DNA from: Anaerolineae bacterium
Lineage (GTDB): Bacteria; Chloroflexota; Anaerolineae; Aggregatilineales; Phototrophicaceae
Length of the DNA: 7,288 nt
Direction: 5' to 3'
Assembly (NCBI GenBank): GCA_015492875.1
Contig: WGEI01000197.1
Span: forward strand, 1-7,288
Part shown: positions 1 through 6,223 of the stretch, piece after piece
Numbering within the stretch: position 1 is the stretch's first letter
How the letters are laid out: each line of letters opens with the position of its first letter
The notes under the pieces: generated by a model
Seen by the model: only the letters and a program-made list of their open reading frames with translations
Databases searched by the model: none
Told to the model about the DNA's origin: nothing
Position numbers and translations under genes: made by a program

Positions 1-1380
1 AATATCAACGATTTGAAAGTTCCGACAGGCACATGGGCTGAGGGCGAGGGCTACGCCGCTAAAGCCTATTTTGTCGGCATTAACGGCGTGGCATGTAGCA
101 GCCCACGCGGGGCAGAGTTGCCAGAATTCACATGGGAAGCGCCAGAGCAAGAAGGCTTGCTCACTACGCCACTCCATAGTTTGCATAAAGAGCTAGGCGC
201 GAAAATGGTGGAGTTTGCTGGCTATGATATGCCGGTTTGGTATAGCTCTGTCCAAGAAGAGCATCTGGCGGTGCGCAATAGTGCTGGGGTGTTCGATGTT
301 AGCCATATGGGTGTTTTTGATGTCAGTGGGCCAGGGGCGGCAGCGTTCCTCGACCAAGTGACGACAAATAACGTTGCTAAGCTAGCTGTTGGACAATCGC
401 ATTACACCTATTTGCTAGATATTCACGGCATTCCGTTGGATGACCTAATGATTTATCGCTTGGCAGAGGAGCGTTATCTCGTCGTTGTTAACGCCTCTAA
501 CAACGATAAAAATTGGGCATGGTTGAATGCGGTTAAAAATGGCGAAGTGCGGATAGATGCAGAAGACCCAACACGGCGTATCAGCGGTGCAGACCGTTTT
601 ACGCTGCGGGATTTACGAGCGCCAGAGCATGGCGCGGATGGCCGCGTTGATATTGCCTTGCAAGGGGCAGATAGCCTTGATATGTTGCTCTCGCTAGGTG
701 GTGATGAAGCAGCATTAGCAGCAGTACGCGCCCTCAAATGGGCAGAGGTAACACAGGTTACGCTGGGCGGGTTCGACTTAATTGTGTCGCGCACGGGGTA
801 TACAGGCGAGCGGGTTGCGTTTGAACTTTTCGTCCATCCCGAGCAAGCGGCCAATCTATTCAAAGTATTGGTTAATGCTGGTGCGACACCCTGTGGCCTT
901 GCAGCACGTGACAGTTTGCGTACAGAGGCAGGTCTCCCACTTTATGGACATGAATTAGCAGGGCCTTTGAACTTGAATCCTGCCGACGCTGGATTTGGGG
1001 CATATGTGAAGCTCTACAAGCCGTTCTTCGTGGGTAAATTGCCATTTGCTATGCACGAACGTGAGCGGGAAGGGGTTGTCGTGCGCTTTCGTCTGGCCAA
1101 TAAGGGCGCACGTCCCCCTCATCAAGGCGACCCGATTGTCGATGAACGCGGGCGCGTTATTGGTATCGTCACCAGCTGTAGCATTGATAGCGAGGGTTAC
1201 CAGTTGGGGCAAGCCTTTGTTCGCAATGAGTACAAAAAAGAGGGCACACAATTAGCAGTATTTGCTGGCTCAGCACGGGCAAAAGTTAAAGCGCCTACGG
1301 AACTGAAGCTGGGCGCACGTGCGACAGTACCAGAGCCAATAGTCGTGCTCAGCCGCTTCCCCAAACACCGTAAAAAGTAG
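1..1380 (+). CDS. gcvT: Aminomethyltransferase, glycine cleavage T protein (5' end outside window)
   Basis: Transfers the one-carbon unit from aminomethyl-lipoyl GcvH to tetrahydrofolate, giving methylene-THF and ammonia; cytoplasmic. The reading frame is open from base 1 to the TAG at 1378-1380 (459 codons seen). The GcvT fold begins near residue 53, counting from base 1 (TPLHSLHKELGAKMVEFAGY), followed by DVSHMG, the folate-site Asp region (PLDDLMIYR), SRTGYTGE, GLAARDSLRTEAGLPLYGHEL, and a C-terminal barrel with GRVIGIVTSC. About 50 in-frame, coding-looking residues precede the fold. No ATG lies in frame before it: the first one (base 205) would cut into the conserved core, and the TTG codons at 13 and 157 lack a convincing ribosome site. 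The true start is therefore probably upstream. The enzyme family is secure; the N-terminus is not. The frame may continue from a larger fused protein. The gene is separated from, and convergent to, the other gcv genes. Confidence 0.93.
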   Translation, partial: NINDLKVPTGTWAEGEGYAAKAYFVGINGVACSSPRGAELPEFTWEAPEQEGLLTTPLHSLHKELGAKMVEFAGYDMPVWYSSVQEEHLAVRNSAGVFDVSHMGVFDVSGPGAAAFLDQVTTNNVAKLAVGQSHYTYLLDIHGIPLDDLMIYRLAEERYLVVVNASNNDKNWAWLNAVKNGEVRIDAEDPTRRISGADRFTLRDLRAPEHGADGRVDIALQGADSLDMLLSLGGDEAALAAVRALKWAEVTQVTLGGFDLIVSRTGYTGERVAFELFVHPEQAANLFKVLVNAGATPCGLAARDSLRTEAGLPLYGHELAGPLNLNPADAGFGAYVKLYKPFFVGKLPFAMHEREREGVVVRFRLANKGARPPHQGDPIVDERGRVIGIVTSCSIDSEGYQLGQAFVRNEYKKEGTQLAVFAGSARAKVKAPTELKLGARATVPEPIVVLSRFPKHRKK

Positions 1381-1388
1381 AAGCACAT

Positions 1389-1418
1389 AGGGGCGATGGG
1401 AAACTATCGCCCCTTTTT
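1389..1418 (+). terminator. Intrinsic terminator of gcvT
   Basis: A perfect 9-bp stem (1389-1397 with 1406-1414, AGGGGCGAT/ATCGCCCCT) closes an 8-base loop and runs into five T's (1414-1418). It starts 8 bases after the gcvT stop. No T-run follows on the minus strand, so it is mainly directional for gcvT. The stem and T-run also encode the last residues (KKGR) and stop of the convergent RCK gene. Confidence 0.88.
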
Positions 1419-2504
1419 CGTATAATTACGCTCTACAATTTCAGTAATTTTGGCATGTTTGGCGAACATCACCAATGTATCGCCCGCTTGTACGGTAATA
1501 TCTGAAGGTGGGTGGACAATCGGCGGCTCTTCATCATGCTGGTGTAACATAATGTCTATATCTTCGTCATGCTCCAATTCGCCAATTTTAGCACCATCCA
1601 TGAACGAACCAGGTTGCACAATTAACTGAATCATAGAATATTCTTGGTCATCAATGTGCAGGGTTTGAGCAATATCAATCCCCAACGCCGCACCCGCAAA
1701 AGCAGGGGCAACAAGGTCTGATGCACTCAAGACCGCTTCGACATTGAAAAATTGGCGCATTTGGCGCGCTAAGGTGCTATCCCACGCCCGTACCACAATC
1801 CGCACATCAGGGTTCAACTCTCGCGCGTGCATCGTAAGTTGAAGGTTCATATAATCATCGGAGGTGCATATGATAAGCGCCCGCGCATAGGGAAGACCAG
1901 CCGCAGTCAAGATACTACTATCACGGGCATCGCCAAAGACCAGCGGCACACCCAAACGGCTACACTCATCATCAATTTCAGGCGATACCTTCAAATCGAC
2001 ACCAACCACATCAAAGCTCATGGCCGCAAGCTCACGAAGAACGCGCAAACCGACATGACCAATCCCCACAAGAATTACATGATTACGATAAGTTGAGGCC
2101 ACAGCTAACTCCCAAGCATCATGGCGTTCACTACGGTTGAAAAACAAGCGAATGAAGTCGACAGCGCCCCGCCCCAATACATAAATAGCGATAAAGGGCA
2201 TGGCATACCAAAAGACGATAAGATAAGGCTCTGGTGGCGGGTAACCCGGTGGCGGCGATTCCAGCACCATGAGTTCCAACATCATAAACGGGCGGTCTAT
2301 AAACGGGTAATAGTCATACCCCGCTTGAACCAATAGCTCGCCATAAGCCCAACCACCAACAACGAGCGATAGGATGAAAACAACAAAGGGGACGCGAAAC
2401 TCTCTCCAAAGCGCCCAAGAATCATGCCATATAGCGCGCAGAGTTCGCGACAGCCGCACGCGCCATGGACGATTGCGCGGCATTACCAACGAAACTTTAG
2501 GCAC
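1404..2504 (-). CDS. Two-helix membrane protein with RCK (TrkA-N/TrkA-C) module, K+ channel-like
   Basis: A 366-residue protein built like a ligand-gated K+ channel subunit. It has a basic N-terminus, a membrane helix at about 38-56, a pore-loop-like stretch at 72-93, a second helix at about 94-115, an RCK N-terminal Rossmann domain from 142 (nucleotide-binding GIGHVG at 147-152, acidic D170 at the end of beta-2, GDARDSSIL at 191-199), and an RCK C-terminal domain at about 288-360. The expected filter (T-V-G-Y-G-D) is absent: the equivalent stretch reads SPPPGYPPPEP, with only the G-Y pair left. It may be a divergent channel, a regulatory subunit, or a sensor; K+ conduction is not established. 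The start is GTG at 2502-2504, chosen because a strong AGGAGG (2509-2514) sits 4 bases upstream; the next ATG (2483) is too far from it. It lies downstream of the gcv operon terminator, with its own extended -10. Confidence 0.85.
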   Translation of the reverse strand: MPKVSLVMPRNRPWRVRLSRTLRAIWHDSWALWREFRVPFVVFILSLVVGGWAYGELLVQAGYDYYPFIDRPFMMLELMVLESPPPGYPPPEPYLIVFWYAMPFIAIYVLGRGAVDFIRLFFNRSERHDAWELAVASTYRNHVILVGIGHVGLRVLRELAAMSFDVVGVDLKVSPEIDDECSRLGVPLVFGDARDSSILTAAGLPYARALIICTSDDYMNLQLTMHARELNPDVRIVVRAWDSTLARQMRQFFNVEAVLSASDLVAPAFAGAALGIDIAQTLHIDDQEYSMIQLIVQPGSFMDGAKIGELEHDEDIDIMLHQHDEEPPIVHPPSDITVQAGDTLVMFAKHAKITEIVERNYTKKGR

Positions 2505-2536
2505 TGTCCCTCCTAACCAATAATAAATTCGAGGCT

Positions 2537-2545
2537 ATTCTAACA
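2537..2545 (-). promoter_or_regulatory. Extended -10 promoter of the RCK membrane-protein gene
   Basis: The minus strand reads TG-T-TAGAAT (2545 to 2537), an extended -10 element with five of six consensus bases in the hexamer. The predicted start near 2530 would leave a leader of about 25 bases carrying the AGGAGG site. I see no good -35. It begins only a few bases after the U-run of the gcvPB terminator. Confidence 0.5.
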
Positions 2546-2548
2546 TAC

Positions 2549-2581
2549 AAAAAGCGCCCGCCATAATAAACGAGCGCTTTT
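2549..2581 (-). terminator. Intrinsic terminator of the gcvH-gcvPA-gcvPB operon
   Basis: The minus-strand RNA forms an 11-bp stem, AAAAGCGCUCG (2581-2571) with CGGGCGCUUUU (2560-2550), with one G-U pair and a 10-base loop, ending in a run of five U's (2553-2549). It lies 31 bases after the gcvPB stop. On the plus strand the same hairpin has a weaker T-run, so some bidirectional activity is possible, but no plus-strand gene needs it. Confidence 0.87.
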
Positions 2582-2612
2582 ACTTGCTATTGTTACGCCG
2601 CTAAAAGGGCAA

Positions 2613-4091
2613 TTAGTCAGTTTCAGCTTGGGGTAATGCTGGCTGACAACACAGCACTAACTGCTTAGCCGCGCGCACCTCATCCACACGACTAACAGGT
2701 GCTTCATGGGGTGCACTTCTCAACAGTTCGGGGTTTTCATGCGCCTCTTTAGCAATGTGAAGCATCGCATCAATGAAGGCATCGAGAGTAACTTTGTCCT
2801 CTGTCTCTGTTGGCTCTATCATCAACGCTTCATGAACGATGAGCGGGAAGTAGTTCGTTGGTGGATGGAAACCATAGTCAATCAAGCGCTTAGAAATATC
2901 TAAGGCATGAACCTCGTCTACACCCTTAAAGCGCCCCTCTAGCACAAATTCATGGGCGCAAATACGGTCATAAGGCACATGATAAGCCTCATGCAGTTTC
3001 ACCCGTATATAATTGGCGTTTAAGACTGCGTGCTCACTAACGGCCTTCAAGCCTTCGCCGCCATAAGCGCGGATATACGCATAAGCGCGAATATGCATAC
3101 CGAAGTTACCATGGAATGCCTTCACTCGCCCGATGGATTTCTCTGGCATGACCCAACCATAGAGGGGAGCAGCTTCTTCCGCTTGAGGCGCTTCCACAAT
3201 GTCGACAATCGGACCCGGCAAATAGGGCAGCAATTTCTCATTAACGCCCACTGCGCCGCTACCGGGGCCGCCGCCACCGTGTGGCGTAGAGAAGGTCTTG
3301 TGCAGGTTATAATGCATCACATCAAAACCTAGCTCACCGGGCTTCACAATCCCCATGAGGGCATTCATATTCGCGCCATCCATGTACATCAGGCCGCCAC
3401 AAGCATGAACGGCCTCAATAACTTCGAGAATTTGGTCTTCAAAGACGCCCAACGTGCTGGGAACAGTGATCATCATACCAGCGACAGTATCATCACAAGC
3501 AGCACGTAACGCCTCAAGGTCAACATCGCCATTTTCATCACTGGGCAACTCGACGGCTTCAAACCCCGCCATTGTGACCGTGGCGGGGTTCGTGCCATGA
3601 GCGCTATTGGGCACGAGAATTTTTGTGCGTTTGGTGTCGCCACGGTCTGCATGATATTTGCGAATCATGAGAATGCCCGCCAACTCGCCATGTGCGCCAG
3701 CAGCAGGCATCAGGCTAACACGAGAAAAACCACTGAGTTCCGCCAACCACGTTTGAAGCTGGTACATCAAAGCAAGTGCACCTTGCGCGCCCGCCTCGTC
3801 AGTTAATGGGTGAAGTTTGGCGAAGCCGTCATAACGCGCAACATCCTCATTGAGGCGCGGGTTGTATTTCATTGTGCAAGAGCCAAGTGGGTAAAAGGTG
3901 GTATCGATACCAAAATTGCGTTGGCTGAGGCGGGTAAAATGGCGCACAACTTGCAACTCGCTGACTTCTGGCAGAGCAAGTTCATCACGCATGAGTTCCG
4001 ATGGCAACTCAGATTCTGGCACATCGCATTGAGGTAAGTTAACGCCAATACGTCCCGACGCGCTTATTTCGTAAATTAACGGTTCAGTCAT
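2613..4091 (-). CDS. gcvPB: Glycine dehydrogenase (decarboxylating) subunit 2, P protein beta
   Basis: The PLP-binding subunit of the split P protein. With GcvPA it decarboxylates glycine and loads the aminomethyl group on the lipoyl arm of GcvH. The protein has 492 residues, normal for the family. Motifs in order: FYPLGSCTMKYNP (67-79), AGAHGELAG (131-139), NSAHGTNPA (162-170), MDGANMNA with PLP-ring Asp238, and YNLHKTFSTPHGGGGPG (261-277) carrying the Schiff-base lysine K265. The start is ATG at 4089-4091, because GGGGAG (4098-4103) lies 6 bases upstream and family similarity begins there. The frame stays open back to 4250, but that part lies within gcvPA and reads as an unrelated low-quality sequence. 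It starts 16 bases after the gcvPA stop, so the two are likely translated from one message in matched amounts, as expected for a heterotetramer. Confidence 0.96.
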   Translation of the reverse strand: MTEPLIYEISASGRIGVNLPQCDVPESELPSELMRDELALPEVSELQVVRHFTRLSQRNFGIDTTFYPLGSCTMKYNPRLNEDVARYDGFAKLHPLTDEAGAQGALALMYQLQTWLAELSGFSRVSLMPAAGAHGELAGILMIRKYHADRGDTKRTKILVPNSAHGTNPATVTMAGFEAVELPSDENGDVDLEALRAACDDTVAGMMITVPSTLGVFEDQILEVIEAVHACGGLMYMDGANMNALMGIVKPGELGFDVMHYNLHKTFSTPHGGGGPGSGAVGVNEKLLPYLPGPIVDIVEAPQAEEAAPLYGWVMPEKSIGRVKAFHGNFGMHIRAYAYIRAYGGEGLKAVSEHAVLNANYIRVKLHEAYHVPYDRICAHEFVLEGRFKGVDEVHALDISKRLIDYGFHPPTNYFPLIVHEALMIEPTETEDKVTLDAFIDAMLHIAKEAHENPELLRSAPHEAPVSRVDEVRAAKQLVLCCQPALPQAETD

Positions 4092-4107
4092 GATAGACTC
4101 CCCTGCT

Positions 4108-5445
4108 CTACTTTTGCAACTCGGCCAATGCTGAAACGAAAGCATCAATCTCGGCGCGCGAGTTGGTCTCGGTGACACAGACCAGCATATGGTCTTGCAA
4201 ATGGGCATAATCTTGCCCCAAGTCATAGCCGCCAATAATGCCTTGTTCAATCAAGTGCGCGTTAACTTGCTCTACGGGTACTGGACACCGCACGATAAAT
4301 TCATTGAAGAAGGGCTTATCACGAACGACTTCAAAACCATTGAGTTTATCAATCTCATCAGCGGTATAATGGGCTTTGTGATAGTTGAGTTCTGCCACTT
4401 TACGCAGGCCATTTTTGCCCATTGCCGAGAGATAAACAGCTGCTGCCAGCGCCATCAGGCCTTGATTGGTGCAAATGTTACTCGTCGCTTTATCACGGCG
4501 AATATCTTGCTCGCGCGGGCGTAGCGTCATCACGAAGGCGCGGTGGCCATCAGCATCGACCGTTTCGCCGATGATGCGGCCTGCAATTTTACGGACATAT
4601 TTCTGGCGAGTGGCGAAAAAGCCAAGATATGGTCCACCAAAACCGAGAGAAATCCCTAAAGGCTGTCCCTCACCCACTGCAATATCAGCGCCTAGTTCAC
4701 CGGGGCTTTTGAATAAGCCCAGCGCCATGGGATTAGTGACGATGACAAATAGTGCGCCAACCGCATGAACTTTTTCGGCTAGGCCGCGCAAATCGTCAAT
4801 TTGGCCGAAGAAATTCGGATATTGAACGGCGAGCATAGCGGTATTCTCATCGAGCATATCGACAAGGTCGGCTATATCCGCACGGCCACCATCACCAACG
4901 ATGCGCACATCGCGTCCTTGATGGTAAGTGCGCACCACCTCACGATATTGGGGATGAATGGCATGGCTGAGGATGATTTTCTTCCGTTTGCCTTTGGTGA
5001 CAGATAACGCCATCGTCACCGCTTCTGCGAGGCTAGTTGCGCCATCATAGTGGCTGGCATTGGCGGCATCTAACCCCAAAAGCGCGCACATCATGCTTTG
5101 ATACTCAAAGATGGCCTGAAGTGTCCCTTGTGAGACTTCTGGCTGATACGGGGTATACGCTGTTAGAAACTCGCCACGCTGAATAATATGGTTGACAATG
5201 GAAGGCACAAAGTGATGATAAGCGCCGGCGCCGCGGAAGAGTGCAAAATCACCGGCATGTTCGTTAGCTTCGCTCAAGGCTTGTAATTCTGCTGCCACTT
5301 CCATTTCGCTGAGTGGCTCTGGCATATTGAGCGACGGAAAACGATGAGAGGCAGGCACCGCTTCAAATAAATCGGCCATACTTTTCACGCCGATAGCGGA
5401 TAGCATTTCCTCGCGTTCGGCGTCTGTATGCGGTAAATACCCCAT
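4108..5445 (-). CDS. gcvPA: Glycine dehydrogenase (decarboxylating) subunit 1, P protein alpha
   Basis: The N-terminal half-equivalent of the single-chain P protein. It pairs with GcvPB to form the decarboxylase; the alpha subunit has the aminotransferase-like fold but, as known for the family, no PLP lysine. It has 445 residues, the usual size. Conserved blocks seen: FRGAGAYHHFVPSIV (70-84), TAYTPYQPEVSQG (95-107), NASHYDGATSLAEA (129-142), GEGQPLGISLGFGGPYLGFF (258-277) and LRPREQDIRRDKATSNICT (308-326). ATG at 5443-5445 is preceded 7 bases away by AAGAGG (5453-5458), and the N-terminus (MGYLPHTDAEREEML) is typical. It follows gcvH by 113 bases, a longer gap than the 16 bases before gcvPB, and this gap holds a terminator-like hairpin. 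Confidence 0.96.
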   Translation of the reverse strand: MGYLPHTDAEREEMLSAIGVKSMADLFEAVPASHRFPSLNMPEPLSEMEVAAELQALSEANEHAGDFALFRGAGAYHHFVPSIVNHIIQRGEFLTAYTPYQPEVSQGTLQAIFEYQSMMCALLGLDAANASHYDGATSLAEAVTMALSVTKGKRKKIILSHAIHPQYREVVRTYHQGRDVRIVGDGGRADIADLVDMLDENTAMLAVQYPNFFGQIDDLRGLAEKVHAVGALFVIVTNPMALGLFKSPGELGADIAVGEGQPLGISLGFGGPYLGFFATRQKYVRKIAGRIIGETVDADGHRAFVMTLRPREQDIRRDKATSNICTNQGLMALAAAVYLSAMGKNGLRKVAELNYHKAHYTADEIDKLNGFEVVRDKPFFNEFIVRCPVPVEQVNAHLIEQGIIGGYDLGQDYAHLQDHMLVCVTETNSRAEIDAFVSALAELQK

Positions 5446-5481
5446 TCACGAACCTCTTTCACTTGACTAATCGGTTTAAGG

Positions 5482-5518
5482 TTGGCAGGGTTGCCAAAAA
5501 CGGAATCAGAGATTCCGT
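5482..5518 (-). terminator. Terminator-like hairpin pair between gcvH and gcvPA (possible attenuator)
   Basis: The minus-strand RNA has a perfect 8-bp stem, ACGGAAUC (5518-5511) with GAUUCCGU (5507-5500), a 3-base loop and five U's (5500-5496). This matches an intrinsic terminator, though the stem has only moderate G+C. A second perfect 6-bp hairpin follows immediately (UUGGCA 5497-5492 with UGCCAA 5487-5482, loop ACCC) and shares part of the U-run, so the two may compete. As the downstream genes belong to the same pathway, partial termination or an mRNA 3'-end stabiliser for gcvH is more likely than a true operon end. That role is inference. Confidence 0.65.
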
Positions 5519-5558
5519 AAACTGCAATGCGTTGTTAAAGGATGTGTCGCCAATTCAA

Positions 5559-5954
5559 CTAATCGCGTTCTTCACAGAGTTTGGCGTAGGCGGCGGCATC
5601 CATCAGGCTATCTAGCTCAGATGCGTCAGCGATTTTAATTTTGATAATCCATCCATTACCATAAGGGTCAGCGTTAATCACTTCGGGATCATCTTCCAGC
5701 CCGTCATTCACGGCCACAACCTCTCCCCCAACGGGCAAATGCAGGTCTGCAGCAGCTTTAACGGACTCAATCGAGCCAAATACACCATCTTTATCAAAGG
5801 TATCGCCAACGTCGGGCAATTCTACATAAACAATATCATTGAGCTGTGTTTGAGCATAATCAGTAATGCCAATCGTGGCCGTATCGCCTTCAACGCGAAT
5901 CCACTCATCACTTTCGGTATATTTCAAATCATCGGGAGTTTTCCACTTGCCCAT
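5559..5954 (-). CDS. gcvH: Glycine cleavage system H protein (lipoyl carrier)
   Basis: The small lipoylated shuttle protein of the GCS. It carries the aminomethyl group from the P protein to the T protein, and its reduced lipoate is reoxidised by dihydrolipoamide dehydrogenase. It has 131 residues, the family norm. It begins MGKWKTPDDLKYTESDEW; the lipoyl hairpin contains GSIESVKAAADLHLPVGGEV (60-79), with K66 the expected lipoylation site; the C-terminal DPYGNGWIIKIK (96-107) is characteristic. The start is ATG at 5952-5954, because AGGAGAGG (5962-5969) sits 7 bases upstream. A longer frame from 6002 would add 16 residues translated through the terminator hairpin and the ribosome site, and is rejected. 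It is the first gene of the gcvH-gcvPA-gcvPB operon and lies directly behind the glycine riboswitch. Confidence 0.97.
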   Translation of the reverse strand: MGKWKTPDDLKYTESDEWIRVEGDTATIGITDYAQTQLNDIVYVELPDVGDTFDKDGVFGSIESVKAAADLHLPVGGEVVAVNDGLEDDPEVINADPYGNGWIIKIKIADASELDSLMDAAAYAKLCEERD

Positions 5955-5987
5955 TGCGCAACCTCTCCTAGAATCAGTTATGCCAAC

Positions 5988-6020
5988 AAAAAAGGCACAC
6001 AAGCAAGGCTGCTGTGTACC
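5988..6020 (-). terminator. Intrinsic terminator in the gcvH leader, probable riboswitch expression platform
   Basis: The minus-strand RNA forms GGUACACA (6020-6013) paired with UGUGUGCC (6001-5994, one G-U pair). GCA/UGC extends the stem inward past a one-base bulge, and six U's follow (5993-5988). It stands 34 bases after the aptamer and about 20 bases before the gcvH ribosome site, where a glycine-controlled terminator would be expected. By eye I could not define a convincing antiterminator pairing, so the switching mechanism is inferred from position and from the known glycine-ON behaviour of this riboswitch class. Confidence 0.82.
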
Positions 6021-6054
6021 CTGTCAGTCGAAAAAAATACTTCCAGAGTTTTGC

Positions 6055-6161
6055 GGGTTGTAAATCCTTGAGCCTGAGAGTTTCGCCACCAGCCCAGCAC
6101 ATCAACCAGCGGCTTGCCCCTTCGGCGGCTTGCATCATGGCAAGCGCTCTCTTTACAACCC
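6055..6161 (-). promoter_or_regulatory. Glycine riboswitch, single aptamer, upstream of gcvH
   Basis: On the minus strand this 107-base element carries the hallmark glycine-aptamer sequences: GAGAGCG (6151-6145), GCCGAAGGGGCAAGCC (6126-6111) and ACUCUCAGGCUCAAGGA (6081-6065). It is closed by a perfect 10-bp P1 helix, GGGUUGUAAA (6161-6152) with UUUACAACCC (6064-6055). GAGAG (6151-6147) pairs with CUCUC (6080-6076) just inside, and GCUUGC/GCAAGC forms a hairpin near 6130-6145. It senses intracellular glycine and is known to switch on gcv expression in several bacteria. Only one complete aptamer is visible; no second copy of the GCCGAAGGGGC core lies within the leader. Its position directly before gcvH makes the target clear. 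Confidence 0.95.
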
Positions 6162-6175
6162 GACATATCTCAATC

Positions 6176-6202
6176 AGCTAGATTGTACCAAACTCTCTAG
6201 CT
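6176..6202. repeat. Inverted repeat across the gcvH promoter core
   Basis: AGCTAGA (6176-6182) and TCTAGCT (6196-6202) are perfect 7-base inverted arms separated by 13 bases, with centres about 20 bases (two helical turns) apart. They flank the -10 hexamer and spacer of the gcvH promoter. The geometry suits a dimeric DNA-binding protein, but no regulator is identified. As RNA it is not followed by a U-run, so it is not a terminator for the upstream gene. Chance cannot be excluded. Confidence 0.35.
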
Positions 6203-6210
6203 TGCGCCAA
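6182..6210 (-). promoter_or_regulatory. Sigma-70-type promoter of the gcvH operon
   Basis: The minus strand reads TTGGCG (6210-6205), a 17-base spacer, then TACAAT (6187-6182): four of six -35 and five of six -10 consensus bases at ideal spacing. The predicted start near 6175 lies about 14 bases before the P1 helix of the riboswitch, so the whole aptamer would be transcribed. The -35 is 14 bases past the stop of the upstream hypothetical gene. Confidence 0.72.
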
Positions 6211-6223
6211 CAACCATTAGCAG

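Noticed and set aside
4092..4250. Upstream in-frame extension of gcvPB giving a 545-residue protein
   Set aside because: It overlaps gcvPA coding sequence in another frame, shows no family similarity, and a good ribosome site precedes the ATG at 4091.
5955..6002. Upstream in-frame start of gcvH at 6002
   Set aside because: It would translate the terminator hairpin and the ribosome site; the H-protein family begins at the ATG at 5954.
5955..6054. A complete second glycine aptamer downstream of the first
   Set aside because: The GCCGAAGGGGC core and a closing helix are missing; only a short 10-base near-copy of one segment is present.
5739..6071. Plus-strand open frames antisense to gcvH and its leader
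   Set aside because: They are shadows of gcvH coding on the other strand and match nothing recognisable; the same holds for other antisense frames across gcvT, gcvPA, gcvPB and the RCK gene.
5978..6166. Small open frame covering the leader region on the minus strand
   Set aside because: It lies over the riboswitch and terminator, which fully explain the sequence; no ribosome site of note.
6176..6202. Inverted repeat as terminator of the hypothetical gene
   Set aside because: The hairpin would have a 13-base loop and no U-run after it; an operator-like site is a better reading.
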